The position numbers were made by a program, and so were the translations under genes. From NCBI GenBank assembly GCA_964235765.1, contig CAXSDH010000081.1, forward strand, positions 1 through 17,546: a DNA stretch of 17,546 nucleotides, read 5' to 3'. The DNA comes from JAVVHH01 sp964235765 (lineage in GTDB: Bacteria; Pseudomonadota; Alphaproteobacteria; Acetobacterales; Acetobacteraceae). The notes under the pieces are model-generated. The model was not told the DNA's origin. It was given only the letters and a program-made list of their open reading frames with translations, and searched no databases. Below, one piece after another: positions 6,949 to 16,028 of this stretch (position 1 is the first letter of the stretch; every line of letters begins with the position of its first letter).

Positions 6949-8712
6949 CTAGCTTGCCAGCGCCTGGGTGCGCACCAGGCGGGCGTACAGCCCGTCCCTG
7001 GCCAGCAACTCCGCATGCGTGCCTTGCTCCACTGCGGCGCCGTCGGCGATGGCCACCACCAGGTCGGCGTCCCGCACCGTGGAGAGGCGATGCGCCACCA
7101 CGATCGTCGTCCGGCCGGCGCGTAGGCGCGCGAGCGCCTCCTGCACCGCGGACTCGCTCTCCGCATCCAGCGCGCTGGTCGCCTCGTCCAGCAGCAGTAT
7201 CCTGGGGTCGCGCAGCAGCGCGCGGGCCAGGGCCACGCGTTGCCGCTGGCCGCCGGAGAGGCGTTGGCCGCCGGGCCCCACGCGGGTGGCGAAGCCTTGC
7301 GGCAAGTGGTCGATGAACCCGGCCGCGGCCGCGTGCGCCGCATCGGCCACCGCGGCGGCGTCCGCGCCGGGCCGGCCCATGCGAATGTTGGCCGCCACCG
7401 TGTCGTCGAACAGCAAGGTGTCCTGGCCGACATAGGCGATGGCGCCCCGCAGGCTGGCGAGGGTCACGTTGCGCACGTCGGCACCGTCCACGACGATGCT
7501 CCCGTGCAGCACGTCATGCAGGCGGGGGATCAGGGCCAGGGCAGTGCTCTTGCCGGCGCCGGAGGGGCCGACCAGCGCCACGGTCAGGCCCGGCGCCGCC
7601 TCGAACGAAAGGCCGCGCAGGCCCATCCTGCCGTCCGGGTAGGCGAATCCAACCCCCTCGAACCGCACCCGGCCGCGCCCCGGCGGCAGGGCGCCCGCGC
7701 CGGGCCGGTCGGTTATGCAGGGCACTTCGTCCACCACCCGGAACACCCGCGCCAGCCCGGCCAGGCCCTCCTGCAACGCCGCGTTCATCGACCCCAGGGC
7801 CCGCAGGGGCTGCGAGGCCAGCAGCAGCGCCGCCACGAAGCCCGAGAAATTGCCGATGCCGCCATCGCCAAGCGCCGCCCGCCAGCCGGCGAAGCCGATC
7901 ACCAGCGCCACCGCCGTCCCGCCCAGCATCTCCAGCATCGGATCGAGCCGGGCGCGGCTGCGGGCCATCCGCAGCAGGGCGCGATACAGGTCGGCGAACG
8001 CCTGGCCAGCGCGGACGGCCTCGAACTGCTCCAACCCGTAGGCGCGAACGGTTCGAGCCTGGGCGAAGCTCTCGTGCAGCAACGCCGCGGTCTCGCCCAC
8101 CTGCTCCTGCATACCGCCCGAGGTGCGGCGGATGCGCTTGCCCAGGCGCTGGATCGGCAACGCCGCCAGGGGGTACATCACCGCCGCGATCGCGCTCAGC
8201 ACCCAGTCGAGATACAGCATCGAGACGACCAGGCCGATGATGGTCACCCCGTCCTTGATGCCGTTCACGGCCCGGGTCAGCGCCTCGCGGATCAGGGCGG
8301 CGTCGGTGGTGAAGCGGGCGGCAAGCTGCGCCGGCGCCTCACGCTCCACCTGGACCAGGTCGGCGCGGGAGAGGTGGACGAACATGCGTTCCTGCAGCTC
8401 GCGGATCACCAGCAGCACCAATTGCTGCACCAGCACGTTCTGCCCATACTGCGCGGCGGCCTTGGCGGCGGTGACGACCACGACCAGCGCCGGGATTTGA
8501 TAGAGAATACGCTGGTCGCGGGCCACGAACATGGAAAAGGCGCGGTCGATCACCACGGGATAGAGCGCCGTCAGCCCGGCCATGATCGCGGTCAGCCCCA
8601 GCACAATCAGCAACCGGCCGCGATGGTGCCTGAGGTGCTCCCGCCACATCCGGGCCAGCAGCGTGCGGGTGCGCTCGTCCGGGGGCGCGGTCAGCGGGGC
8701 GGCGACATCCAT
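6949..8712 (-). CDS. ABC exporter, fused membrane and ATP-binding domains (MsbA-like)
   Basis: A 587-residue half-transporter expected to work as a homodimer in the inner membrane. The first 320 residues or so hold about six membrane helices. The nucleotide-binding domain has all hallmarks: Walker A GPSGAGKST (382-390), Q-loop VGQDTLLF, signature LSGGQ (485-489), Walker B ILLLDE (505-510, catalytic Glu510), D-loop SALD and the switch His541 in VAHRLS. The overall type is that of lipid, peptide or drug exporters; the substrate cannot be deduced, and identity with MsbA is not shown. I chose the ATG at 8712, 13 bp after the cca stop; there is no strong ribosome-binding site, and Met28 is an alternative. 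It is the last gene of the DUF1285-Nudix-cca operon and converges on the helix-hairpin-helix gene. Confidence 0.92.
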   Translation of the reverse strand: MDVAAPLTAPPDERTRTLLARMWREHLRHHRGRLLIVLGLTAIMAGLTALYPVVIDRAFSMFVARDQRILYQIPALVVVVTAAKAAAQYGQNVLVQQLVLLVIRELQERMFVHLSRADLVQVEREAPAQLAARFTTDAALIREALTRAVNGIKDGVTIIGLVVSMLYLDWVLSAIAAVMYPLAALPIQRLGKRIRRTSGGMQEQVGETAALLHESFAQARTVRAYGLEQFEAVRAGQAFADLYRALLRMARSRARLDPMLEMLGGTAVALVIGFAGWRAALGDGGIGNFSGFVAALLLASQPLRALGSMNAALQEGLAGLARVFRVVDEVPCITDRPGAGALPPGRGRVRFEGVGFAYPDGRMGLRGLSFEAAPGLTVALVGPSGAGKSTALALIPRLHDVLHGSIVVDGADVRNVTLASLRGAIAYVGQDTLLFDDTVAANIRMGRPGADAAAVADAAHAAAAGFIDHLPQGFATRVGPGGQRLSGGQRQRVALARALLRDPRILLLDEATSALDAESESAVQEALARLRAGRTTIVVAHRLSTVRDADLVVAIADGAAVEQGTHAELLARDGLYARLVRTQALAS

Positions 8713-8725
8713 GGCGCGCGGTGTA

Positions 8726-9907
8726 TCAGCCGGGGACGCGCCTCGCCAGTTCGGCCCGGCAGGCAGCGGCGCCGGCGAGGCAGCCGCCATCCATCCACCA
8801 GGTGCGCACCTGCCGCACCAGTTCGCCGACCGCCGGGCCGGGGGGCACCCCGAGCGCCAGCGCATCCCGGCCCGCGAGCACGAAGCGTGGCCGGGTCGTG
8901 GCTGCCAGGCGGGCGCGCAAGCCGGCCCCGTCCGCGCCGTGCGCGAGCCAGGAGCGCCCGGCCAGCACCTCGGCCGGCGCTTCGGCCAGGGCCCGGCGCA
9001 AATCCGCGTCCGCGCTGTCCAGGCCCGGCGCCGGCCTCGCGAGATCCAGCAGGCAGGTGCGCTCGGCGGTGGAGAGCCGCAGCCGTGCCGCGAGCGCCGC
9101 CCCGTGGCCGGGCAGCAAGGCCGCCACCCGCAACAAGGGATCGGGCGGCGCGCCAGCCCGCATCAGGCGCAGGAGGCGGTCCGGCATCGCGCCCTCCGGC
9201 AGCACCGCCGCCAGCACGCCCAGTTCTGCCATCAGCATGACGGCGCCCGCAGGGTCTGGAGTCGCGAGGATGCGCTTCAGCTCGCTCCAGACCCGCTCGG
9301 GCGACAGGTGCGCCAGGCCGGAGACGCCGTCCCGCAAGGCTTTCAGGGTCGCCCCGTCGGGAGCGGCAGCGGCATAGCGCGCGTGGAACCGGAAGAAGCG
9401 CAGGATGCGCAGGTAGTCTTCGGCGATCCGCGCCGCCGCGTCGCCCACGAAGCGGACGCGGCCGTCCCGAAGATCGGCAATGCCGCCGAAATAGTCGAAC
9501 ACCGCGCCGTCCCGCAGCATGGACATGGCGTTGAACGTGAAATCCCGCCGCGCCGCATCGACCCGCCAATCCGCCGTCCAGGCGACCTGCGCGTGCCGGC
9601 CGTCGGTCGCCTCGTCCCGGCGGAGGGTGGTTACCTCGAAACCGCGATGCAAGCTGATGGCGGTGACGGTGCCGTGCTTGAGGCCGGTCGGCGCCCAATT
9701 GAGCCCCGCGGCGTGCAAGGCCTCCATCACCGCCTCCGGTTCGTCGGGCGTGGCCAGGTCCACGTCGGCGACGTCGCGGCCGGCCAGGCTGTCCCGCACG
9801 CAGCCGCCCACCAGGCGTGCGTGCGGCAAGGCGTCCAGGATCGCGGCAAGCGCCGGGTCGTTGAGGAAGGCGGGCGGCGCAATGCGGGCTGCCGGCGCGT
9901 CACCCAC
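8726..9907 (-). CDS. cca: CCA tRNA nucleotidyltransferase / poly(A) polymerase family protein
   Basis: A 393-residue class II nucleotidyltransferase that most likely adds or repairs the 3' CCA end of tRNAs. The head domain shows VGGCVRD (33-39), the metal-binding aspartates in DVDLATP (Asp48 and Asp50), the RRDFTFNAM motif (120-128) and the ILRFFRFHARY segment typical of the family. There is no sign of a C-terminal HD phosphohydrolase domain like that of the E. coli enzyme. Within this family CCA-adding enzymes and poly(A) polymerases are hard to tell apart; the single copy and alphaproteobacterial context favour the tRNA enzyme. The start is GTG at 9907, overlapping the end of the upstream small membrane protein by 8 bp. 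Confidence 0.9.
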   Translation of the reverse strand: MGDAPAARIAPPAFLNDPALAAILDALPHARLVGGCVRDSLAGRDVADVDLATPDEPEAVMEALHAAGLNWAPTGLKHGTVTAISLHRGFEVTTLRRDEATDGRHAQVAWTADWRVDAARRDFTFNAMSMLRDGAVFDYFGGIADLRDGRVRFVGDAAARIAEDYLRILRFFRFHARYAAAAPDGATLKALRDGVSGLAHLSPERVWSELKRILATPDPAGAVMLMAELGVLAAVLPEGAMPDRLLRLMRAGAPPDPLLRVAALLPGHGAALAARLRLSTAERTCLLDLARPAPGLDSADADLRRALAEAPAEVLAGRSWLAHGADGAGLRARLAATTRPRFVLAGRDALALGVPPGPAVGELVRQVRTWWMDGGCLAGAAACRAELARRVPG

Positions 9908-10145
9908 TATGGCCCGGCACGATCTGCCCGTCCCGCATCTCCGCCGGCACGTAATGGCTGCCGGCCGGCGCCCGCTCGTGCACGCCGATCCAAGCGAGGC
10001 AGGCGCCGAACAGCAGCAGCGCGGCCAGGATCAGCATCAGCACGTGGCGGGAGGGGCCGGGTATGCCGCGGCGCATGGTGCCCCGCCACAATCCGTAGGC
10101 GGCGAGCGGCGCGAGGAATAGGGCCATCTCGGCGAGGCGGATCAT
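9900..10145 (-). CDS. Small two-helix membrane protein, DUF6111-like
   Basis: An 81-residue protein with two hydrophobic segments (about 5-20 and 35-54) separated by a short basic loop containing RRGIPGPSRH, and a hydrophilic C-terminus with HYVPAEMRDGQIVPGH. The size, layout and position between a CoA-type Nudix gene and cca match the DUF6111 family of alphaproteobacteria, as far as I remember it. No function is known. The ATG at 10145 overlaps the Nudix stop by 4 bases (ATGA), and its own stop overlaps the cca start. This tight coupling is the best evidence that it is translated. Confidence 0.75.
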   Translation of the reverse strand: MIRLAEMALFLAPLAAYGLWRGTMRRGIPGPSRHVLMLILAALLLFGACLAWIGVHERAPAGSHYVPAEMRDGQIVPGHSG

Positions 10146-10762
10146 GCCGCCGCCCTCTCCCGCACGCGCAGGCGATGGGCCAGGTGGACCAGGATGGCGG
10201 CTGTCGCGCCCCAGATATAGTGCTCGGTATGCGGCCAGACCCAGAACTCGCGCGACCGGCCGCGGAACTGTGCCCGGCGGCGCTCGGGCGCGGCCGGATC
10301 GAGCAGCACGTCGAGCGGCAGGATGAAGATCGCCTCCACCTCGTCCGGATTCGCCGCAAGCTCGAGCCCATCGGGCAGCAATGCCAGCACCGGCGATATG
10401 CGGTAGCCCGTGCCGGTCACGTAATCCGGCAGGCGGCCGGCCAGCTCCACCCGCCCCGGCGCCAGGCCGATCTCCTCGTGCGCCTCCCGCAATGCGGCCG
10501 CTTCGGGCGAGGCGTCGGTAGGGTCGATCCGGCCGCCGGGAAACGCCACCTGGCCCGCATGGGCCTTGAGGTTGGAGGTCCGCTTGGTCAAAAGGATGCC
10601 GGGCTGGGCGCCGTGCAGGATCGGCACCAGCACCGCCGCGGGCACCAGCGCCCGGGCGGTCAGATCCAGCGCCTCGTCGGAGGCGGCGAGAGCGGCGATG
10701 GCTTCGGCCGGCGCCGCATCGGGGTCCCCCGCCAGCCGGGCGCGGATCGCGTCGATGTCCAA
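10142..10762 (-). CDS. Nudix hydrolase, CoA pyrophosphatase type
   Basis: A 206-residue protein with a Nudix box ending REAHEEIGL (92-100), supplying the metal-binding glutamates. The stretch before it, from LLTKRTSNLKAHAGQ to VAFPGG (57-77), plus DPTDAS matches the extra UPF0035-type motif of coenzyme A diphosphatases such as NudL and PCD1, which cleave CoA or acyl-CoA to phosphopantetheine and 3',5'-ADP. The assignment comes from these motifs; the true substrate is not proven. No ATG is available near the N-terminus. The TTG at 10762, with GAGG 8 bases upstream across the preceding stop, is the best start. The gene begins 3 bp after DUF1285 and overlaps the small membrane protein by 4 bp. 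Confidence 0.88.
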   Translation of the reverse strand: MDIDAIRARLAGDPDAAPAEAIAALAASDEALDLTARALVPAAVLVPILHGAQPGILLTKRTSNLKAHAGQVAFPGGRIDPTDASPEAAALREAHEEIGLAPGRVELAGRLPDYVTGTGYRISPVLALLPDGLELAANPDEVEAIFILPLDVLLDPAAPERRRAQFRGRSREFWVWPHTEHYIWGATAAILVHLAHRLRVRERAAA

Positions 10763-10765
10763 CCG

Positions 10766-11368
10766 TTAAGCCTCGGCGCAGTTCGGCAGCTCGCCCAGCG
10801 AGAAGAAGCGGTGCTGGCTCCACACGCCAAGCACGCGGCGGCCGTGCAGTTCGCCAGGCACGGCCAGGGCCACCAGCTCATAATACACCGCGCGGCAAAT
10901 TCGCGCCTCGAGCGGCGGGCCGTCGCCACGGCGCACCGTTATATAGGGCGTCGGCTCGCAGGTGAGCACGTCATGCCGGACGCTGATCGGGTTGTCTGGC
11001 CCGGCGGCGACCACCTGGTCCACATTGGTGCGGAACGACAGCACCTGGCCAGGGCCCACGCCGGACCAATCCATCTCCACCGCGAGCCAGGGCGTGTCCT
11101 CGACCTCGATGCGGCCGCGTTCGGCTGGCGTTTCGAGCCAGTAGGAGCCGTCCGCCTCGCGCTTGAGCACGCTGCTGAACAGGCACACCATCTCCCTCCG
11201 GCCGATCGGGCTGCCGCGGTACAGCCATGTGCCGTCGCGCTTGATCAGGAACGGCAGGTCGCCGCATTCCACCGGCACGCGGCGCGGCTTCGAGGCGGGC
11301 GCGAACAGGGCGGGGCGCCGTATCAGATCAGGTGTGGCGGTCTGCCGCTCGGGCATGGCATCATTCAC
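10766..11368 (-). CDS. DUF1285 family protein
   Basis: A 200-residue soluble protein with no signal peptide or membrane segment. The middle region (CGDLPFLIKRDGTWLYRGSP, then GRREMVCLFSSVLKREADG and YWLETPAERGRIEVEDTPWL) matches my memory of DUF1285, a conserved proteobacterial family of unknown function. It is the first gene of the leftward operon and lies back to back with the MoxR gene. The GTG at 11368 has GGAGA 7 bases upstream (11380-11376), while the ATG four codons later is too far from it, so GTG is preferred. I do not assign a biochemical role; the C-terminal part contains ARICRAVYYELVALA and a WSQHRFFSLGEL segment. Confidence 0.82.
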   Translation of the reverse strand: MNDAMPERQTATPDLIRRPALFAPASKPRRVPVECGDLPFLIKRDGTWLYRGSPIGRREMVCLFSSVLKREADGSYWLETPAERGRIEVEDTPWLAVEMDWSGVGPGQVLSFRTNVDQVVAAGPDNPISVRHDVLTCEPTPYITVRRGDGPPLEARICRAVYYELVALAVPGELHGRRVLGVWSQHRFFSLGELPNCAEA

Positions 11369-11410
11369 GTATTCGTCTCCGGGGCTGGCCCAGCTTCCGT
11401 CCCGTCCCGC

Positions 11411-11439
11411 GATATAGGTAGCATCCCCCCGTTGATGAA
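11411..11439 (-). promoter_or_regulatory. Weak candidate promoter of the DUF1285-Nudix-cca operon
   Basis: On the minus strand TTCATC (11439-11434) and TATATC (11416-11411) are 17 bp apart, in the only A+T-rich pocket of the 135-bp gap between DUF1285 and MoxR. The match to the sigma70 consensus is three of six and four of six, so this is tentative. A rightward promoter for the MoxR genes must also lie in this gap, but I could not pick one out; TTGATG at 11432 has no good partner. Confidence 0.25.
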
Positions 11440-11503
11440 ACCCCCATCAGGGCACAGATCGACAGGGTTGGCTGGGCGTGTGGCATTGGGGACACCTGCG
11501 AGT

Positions 11504-12489
<986 letters not shown>

Positions 12490-12493
<4 letters not shown>

Positions 12494-13359
12494 CCCTGGC
12501 GCCCGCCCAACGGGCACGCCGGGCCGAGGCCCTCGGCGCCCGGCTGCCGCCCCTGCTGGTCGCCGCCCAGCGCGTGGCGGCAACGGTCGCGCAAGGCGTG
12601 CACGGCCGCCGCCGGGTCGGCCAGGGCGACAGCTTCTGGCAATACCGCCCATTCCTGCCCGGCGACACGCAGGCGCGCATCGACTGGCGGGCCAGCGCCA
12701 AATCCGACCGCTCGTTCATCCGCGAGACCGAGTGGGAGGCGGCGCAAACCGTCTGCCTGTGGCGCGACGGCTCGCCCAGCATGGCCTGGCGGTCGGGCGC
12801 GGCCGTGCCGTTCAAGCGCGAACGGGCCGAGTTGCTGCTGCTCGCCCTCTCGGCGCTGCTGCTCCGCGGTGGCGAGCGGGTGCGGCTGATCGGTGGCCCC
12901 GCCCGGCTGCGCGGCGGCCGGGACGCGCTCGAGGGCCTGGCCGAGGCGCTGGCCGAGGTGGCCGATAGCGGCGGCATGCCGCCCGCCACCCCCCTGCCCC
13001 GCCACGCCCGCATCGTGCTGATCGGCGACTTCCTCTCGCCGCTGGACGATATCCGGGCGGTGGTGGGCGCCCTGGCCGCCATTCCCGTGTCCGGCCACCT
13101 GCTCCAGGTGCTCGACCCGGCCGAGGCGCTGCTGCCCTATTCCGGCCGCGTGCGCTTCCAGGGCATGGAGCAGGAGACCGACGCCGTGGTGCCGCGCGTC
13201 GAAGGCATCCGCGAGGGCTATGCCGAGGCGCTTTCGGCGCAGTTGCACGGCCTGGGCGCGCTGTGCACCGCCGCGGGCTGGAGCTTCGGCACGCACCGCA
13301 CGGACCACCCGCCCGAGGCGGCGCTGCTCGGGCTGTACGCCGCCCTGTCCACCCCATGA
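12490..13359 (+). CDS. DUF58 family protein with VWA-like fold
   Basis: A 289-residue soluble protein. The DUF58 signature is clear: YRPFLPGDTQARIDWRASAK near residues 52-71, then SFIRETEWE. A metal-site pattern DxSxS is kept as DGSPS (93-97), as in von Willebrand factor A domains. DUF58 proteins are usually encoded next to MoxR ATPases and are believed to be their adaptor or substrate-recognition partner; no catalytic activity is known. There is no membrane segment or signal peptide, so it probably works in the cytosol with MoxR. The only start that fits is TTG at 12490, overlapping the MoxR TGA. The end overlaps the next ATG by 4 bp (ATGA). Confidence 0.92.
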
Positions 13360-16028
13360 TATTCGCCACACCTTGGCTGCTGCTGGCGTTGGCCGCGCTG
13401 CCGCTGCTCTGGTGGCTGCTGCGGGTGACGCCGCCCGCGCCGCGCACGCAGCGCTTCCCGGCCATCCGCCTGCTCATGGGCTTGCGCGACGAGGAGCGCA
13501 CCGCCGCGCGCACGCCCTGGTGGCTGCTCGCCCTCCGCATGGCCGCCGCCGCCCTGGTGATCCTGGGCCTGGCCGGCCCGGTGCTGGACGCCGCCTCCGG
13601 CCTGCCCGGCGATGGACCGGTGCTGCTGGTGGTCGATGACGGCTGGGCGGCGGCGGCGGATTGGACGACGCGGATGCAGGCGGCCGGATCGGTGCTGGAC
13701 CGCGCCGAGCGCGCCGGCCGGCCGGCGGCCCTGCTGGGCACCGCGCGCTCCCTGGCCGACCAGCCGCCGCGCGCCACGCCGTCCATGCCCGCGCCCGAGT
13801 TGCGGACCCGGCTCGCCGCCCTTCGCCCCAAGCCCTGGCCGCCCGACCGCGCCGCCGCGGCCGAGGCGCTGCAAGGGATCGCGGCCGGCGCGGTCATCTA
13901 TGTCGCCGACGGCATCGCGACCCCGGGCGACGCGGCGTTCGGCCCTGCATTGGCCGCCGCCGGGCCGGTGACCGAATGGCGCGCCGACCCGGTCGCCGTC
14001 CGCCTGGCCAGGCCGCCGCGCCTGGAAGCCGACCGCCTGTTCGCCCGCGTCAGCAGCCTGCCGCAACCAGCCGACCAGCCCGTGGCGATCCTGGCGCAAA
14101 CCGGCGACGGCCGCACGCTGGCCCGGGCGGAGGCCGTGCTGCCCGCGGGCGCCACCGCCGCCGAGGCGGCTATCCAGTTGCCGCCGGAGATTCGCAACGG
14201 CGTCGCGCGGCTGGTGCTGGAAGGCGCGGCCTCGGCTGGCAGCGTCGTGTTGCTGGACGAACGCTGGCGCCGGCGGCCGGTCGGCCTGCTGGCGGCCGAG
14301 GCGGGCGCGGAGACGCCCCTGATCGGGCCGTTGTTCTATGCCCGCCGGGCGCTCGCCCCCACGTCCGAGTTGCGCGAGGGAAGCCTCGGCGCCTTGCTGG
14401 CGCGCCAGCTCTCCGTGCTCGTGCTGGCCGACGTGCCGCTGGAGGGCGGGGACGCCGACGCGCTGCGGCGCTGGGTGGAGGCGGGCGGGCTGCTGATCCG
14501 CTTTGCCGGCCCGCGCATGGCCGAGGCCAGCGGCGACCCTGCGCACGCGGACCCGCTCCTGCCGGTCCGCCTGCTGGCCGGCGACCGGCAATTGGGCGGC
14601 GCGCTGTCGTGGAGCCAGCCGGCGGCGCTCGCGCGGTTCCCGGCGGAGTCGCCGTTCAACGGCCTGCCGGTGCCGGCCGAGGTGCTGGTCACGCAGCAGG
14701 TGCTGGCCGAACCCTCGGCGCAGCTCGCCGCGCGCACCTGGGCGTCCCTGGCGGACGGCACGCCGCTGGTCACCGCCGCGCCGTTCGGCGCGGGGCGGGT
14801 CGTGCTGTTCGGCGTCACGGCCAACGCCGACTGGTCCAACCTGCCCCTCTCCGGCCTGTTCGTGGACATGCTGCGGCGCTTGGTGGACCTATCGGTTGGC
14901 GTCGCGGGCATGGCCGACGACGCCGTGCTGGCGCCGGCTGAATCGCTCGACGGGTTCGGCGCGCTGGCGCCGCCGCCGGCCGCGGCCACCGGGCTGACCG
15001 GCGCCGAGCTGGCGTCGCCCTCGGTGTCGCCCCGTCATCCCCCCGGCATCTACGGACCGGAAAGCGGGCGTCGGGCGCTCAACCTGGGCGCGGCCCTTCC
15101 CGAACTGGCCGCCGCCGCCACGGTGCCCGGCGCGGCGCGGGCCACGCTGAACGGGGCGGCGCGAGAGCGCGCAATCGGCCCCCTGCTGCTCGCCTTCGCC
15201 ACGGCGCTGCTCGCGCTCGACCTGCTGCTCTCCTTGTGGCTGCGCGGTTTGCTCCGGCTGCGGCCGGCCGTGGCAGCGCTGGCCGTGGCGGCGCTGCTGC
15301 TGCTCGGCATCGCGCCGGGCCATGCGGAGGACCTCCCGGCCATCGCCACACGGCTCGCCTATGTCGTGACCGGCGACGCCGGGGTGGACCGCGTGTCGCA
15401 GGCCGGGCTGGCCGGCTTGTCGGCCTACGTGAACCGGCGGACCGCCGCGAGCCTGGCCGAGCCCGCCGCCGTCGTGCCCGGCCAGGACGACCTCAGCTTC
15501 TTCCCGCTGCTCTACTGGCCCATCACGGCGAACGCGGCGCCCTCGCCCCAGGCCATCGCCGCCTTGAACGACTACACCAGCCGCGGCGGCATCATCCTGA
15601 TCGACACGCGCGGCGGCGGCACCGGCGAGGGCTTCGCGCCTGGCGCCGACGCCGCCCTGCGCCGTGCCTCGGGCGGCCTCGCCGTGCCGCCGCTGGCGCC
15701 ATTGACGGGCGACCATGTCATCGCGCGCTCGTTCTACCTGCTGCAGGAGTTCCCCGGCCGCTTCACCGGCGACACGGTCTGGGTGCAGCGGGACCAGGAC
15801 CGCGCCAACGACAGCGTCAGCCCGGTGATCATCGGCGGAAACGATTGGGCGGGCGCCTGGGCGGTGGACGCAGCGGGGCGCAACCCCTACGCCACCATCC
15901 CCGGCGGCGCCCGGCAGCGCACGCTCGCCTATCGGTTCGGGGTGAACCTCGTGATGTATGCGCTTACCGGCAACTACAAGGGCGACCAGGTCCACGTGCC
16001 GGCCATCCTGGAGCGGCTGGGGCAATGA
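13356..16028 (+). CDS. Membrane protein with BatA-like N-terminus and C-terminal DUF4159 domain
   Basis: An 890-residue protein. Residues 1-80 hold two membrane helices (about 3-22 and 55-76) separated by PAIRLLMGLRDEE, as in the aerotolerance-regulator (BatA) N-terminal domain. A VWA-like region follows, but its metal motif is degraded to DDGWA at 94-98. The middle part, around VLADVPLEGGDADALRRWVE to FGAGRVVLFG, resembles the GATase-like fold seen in such proteins. Two more helices (about 609-628 and 636-654) precede a DUF4159 domain (about 659-890) starting LPAIATRLAYVVTGD. I see no cysteine in the whole protein. Large parts are probably periplasmic. It overlaps DUF58 upstream and the next VWA gene downstream by 4 bp each. 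The function is unknown; a structural or scaffold partner of the MoxR system is an inference. Confidence 0.88.
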   Translation: MIFATPWLLLALAALPLLWWLLRVTPPAPRTQRFPAIRLLMGLRDEERTAARTPWWLLALRMAAAALVILGLAGPVLDAASGLPGDGPVLLVVDDGWAAAADWTTRMQAAGSVLDRAERAGRPAALLGTARSLADQPPRATPSMPAPELRTRLAALRPKPWPPDRAAAAEALQGIAAGAVIYVADGIATPGDAAFGPALAAAGPVTEWRADPVAVRLARPPRLEADRLFARVSSLPQPADQPVAILAQTGDGRTLARAEAVLPAGATAAEAAIQLPPEIRNGVARLVLEGAASAGSVVLLDERWRRRPVGLLAAEAGAETPLIGPLFYARRALAPTSELREGSLGALLARQLSVLVLADVPLEGGDADALRRWVEAGGLLIRFAGPRMAEASGDPAHADPLLPVRLLAGDRQLGGALSWSQPAALARFPAESPFNGLPVPAEVLVTQQVLAEPSAQLAARTWASLADGTPLVTAAPFGAGRVVLFGVTANADWSNLPLSGLFVDMLRRLVDLSVGVAGMADDAVLAPAESLDGFGALAPPPAAATGLTGAELASPSVSPRHPPGIYGPESGRRALNLGAALPELAAAATVPGAARATLNGAARERAIGPLLLAFATALLALDLLLSLWLRGLLRLRPAVAALAVAALLLLGIAPGHAEDLPAIATRLAYVVTGDAGVDRVSQAGLAGLSAYVNRRTAASLAEPAAVVPGQDDLSFFPLLYWPITANAAPSPQAIAALNDYTSRGGIILIDTRGGGTGEGFAPGADAALRRASGGLAVPPLAPLTGDHVIARSFYLLQEFPGRFTGDTVWVQRDQDRANDSVSPVIIGGNDWAGAWAVDAAGRNPYATIPGGARQRTLAYRFGVNLVMYALTGNYKGDQVHVPAILERLGQ

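Noticed and set aside
7240..9240. A 666-codon plus-strand frame opposite the ABC exporter and cca
   Set aside because: Rich in Gln, His, Gly and Arg with no domain, and fully antisense to two genes with complete catalytic motifs.
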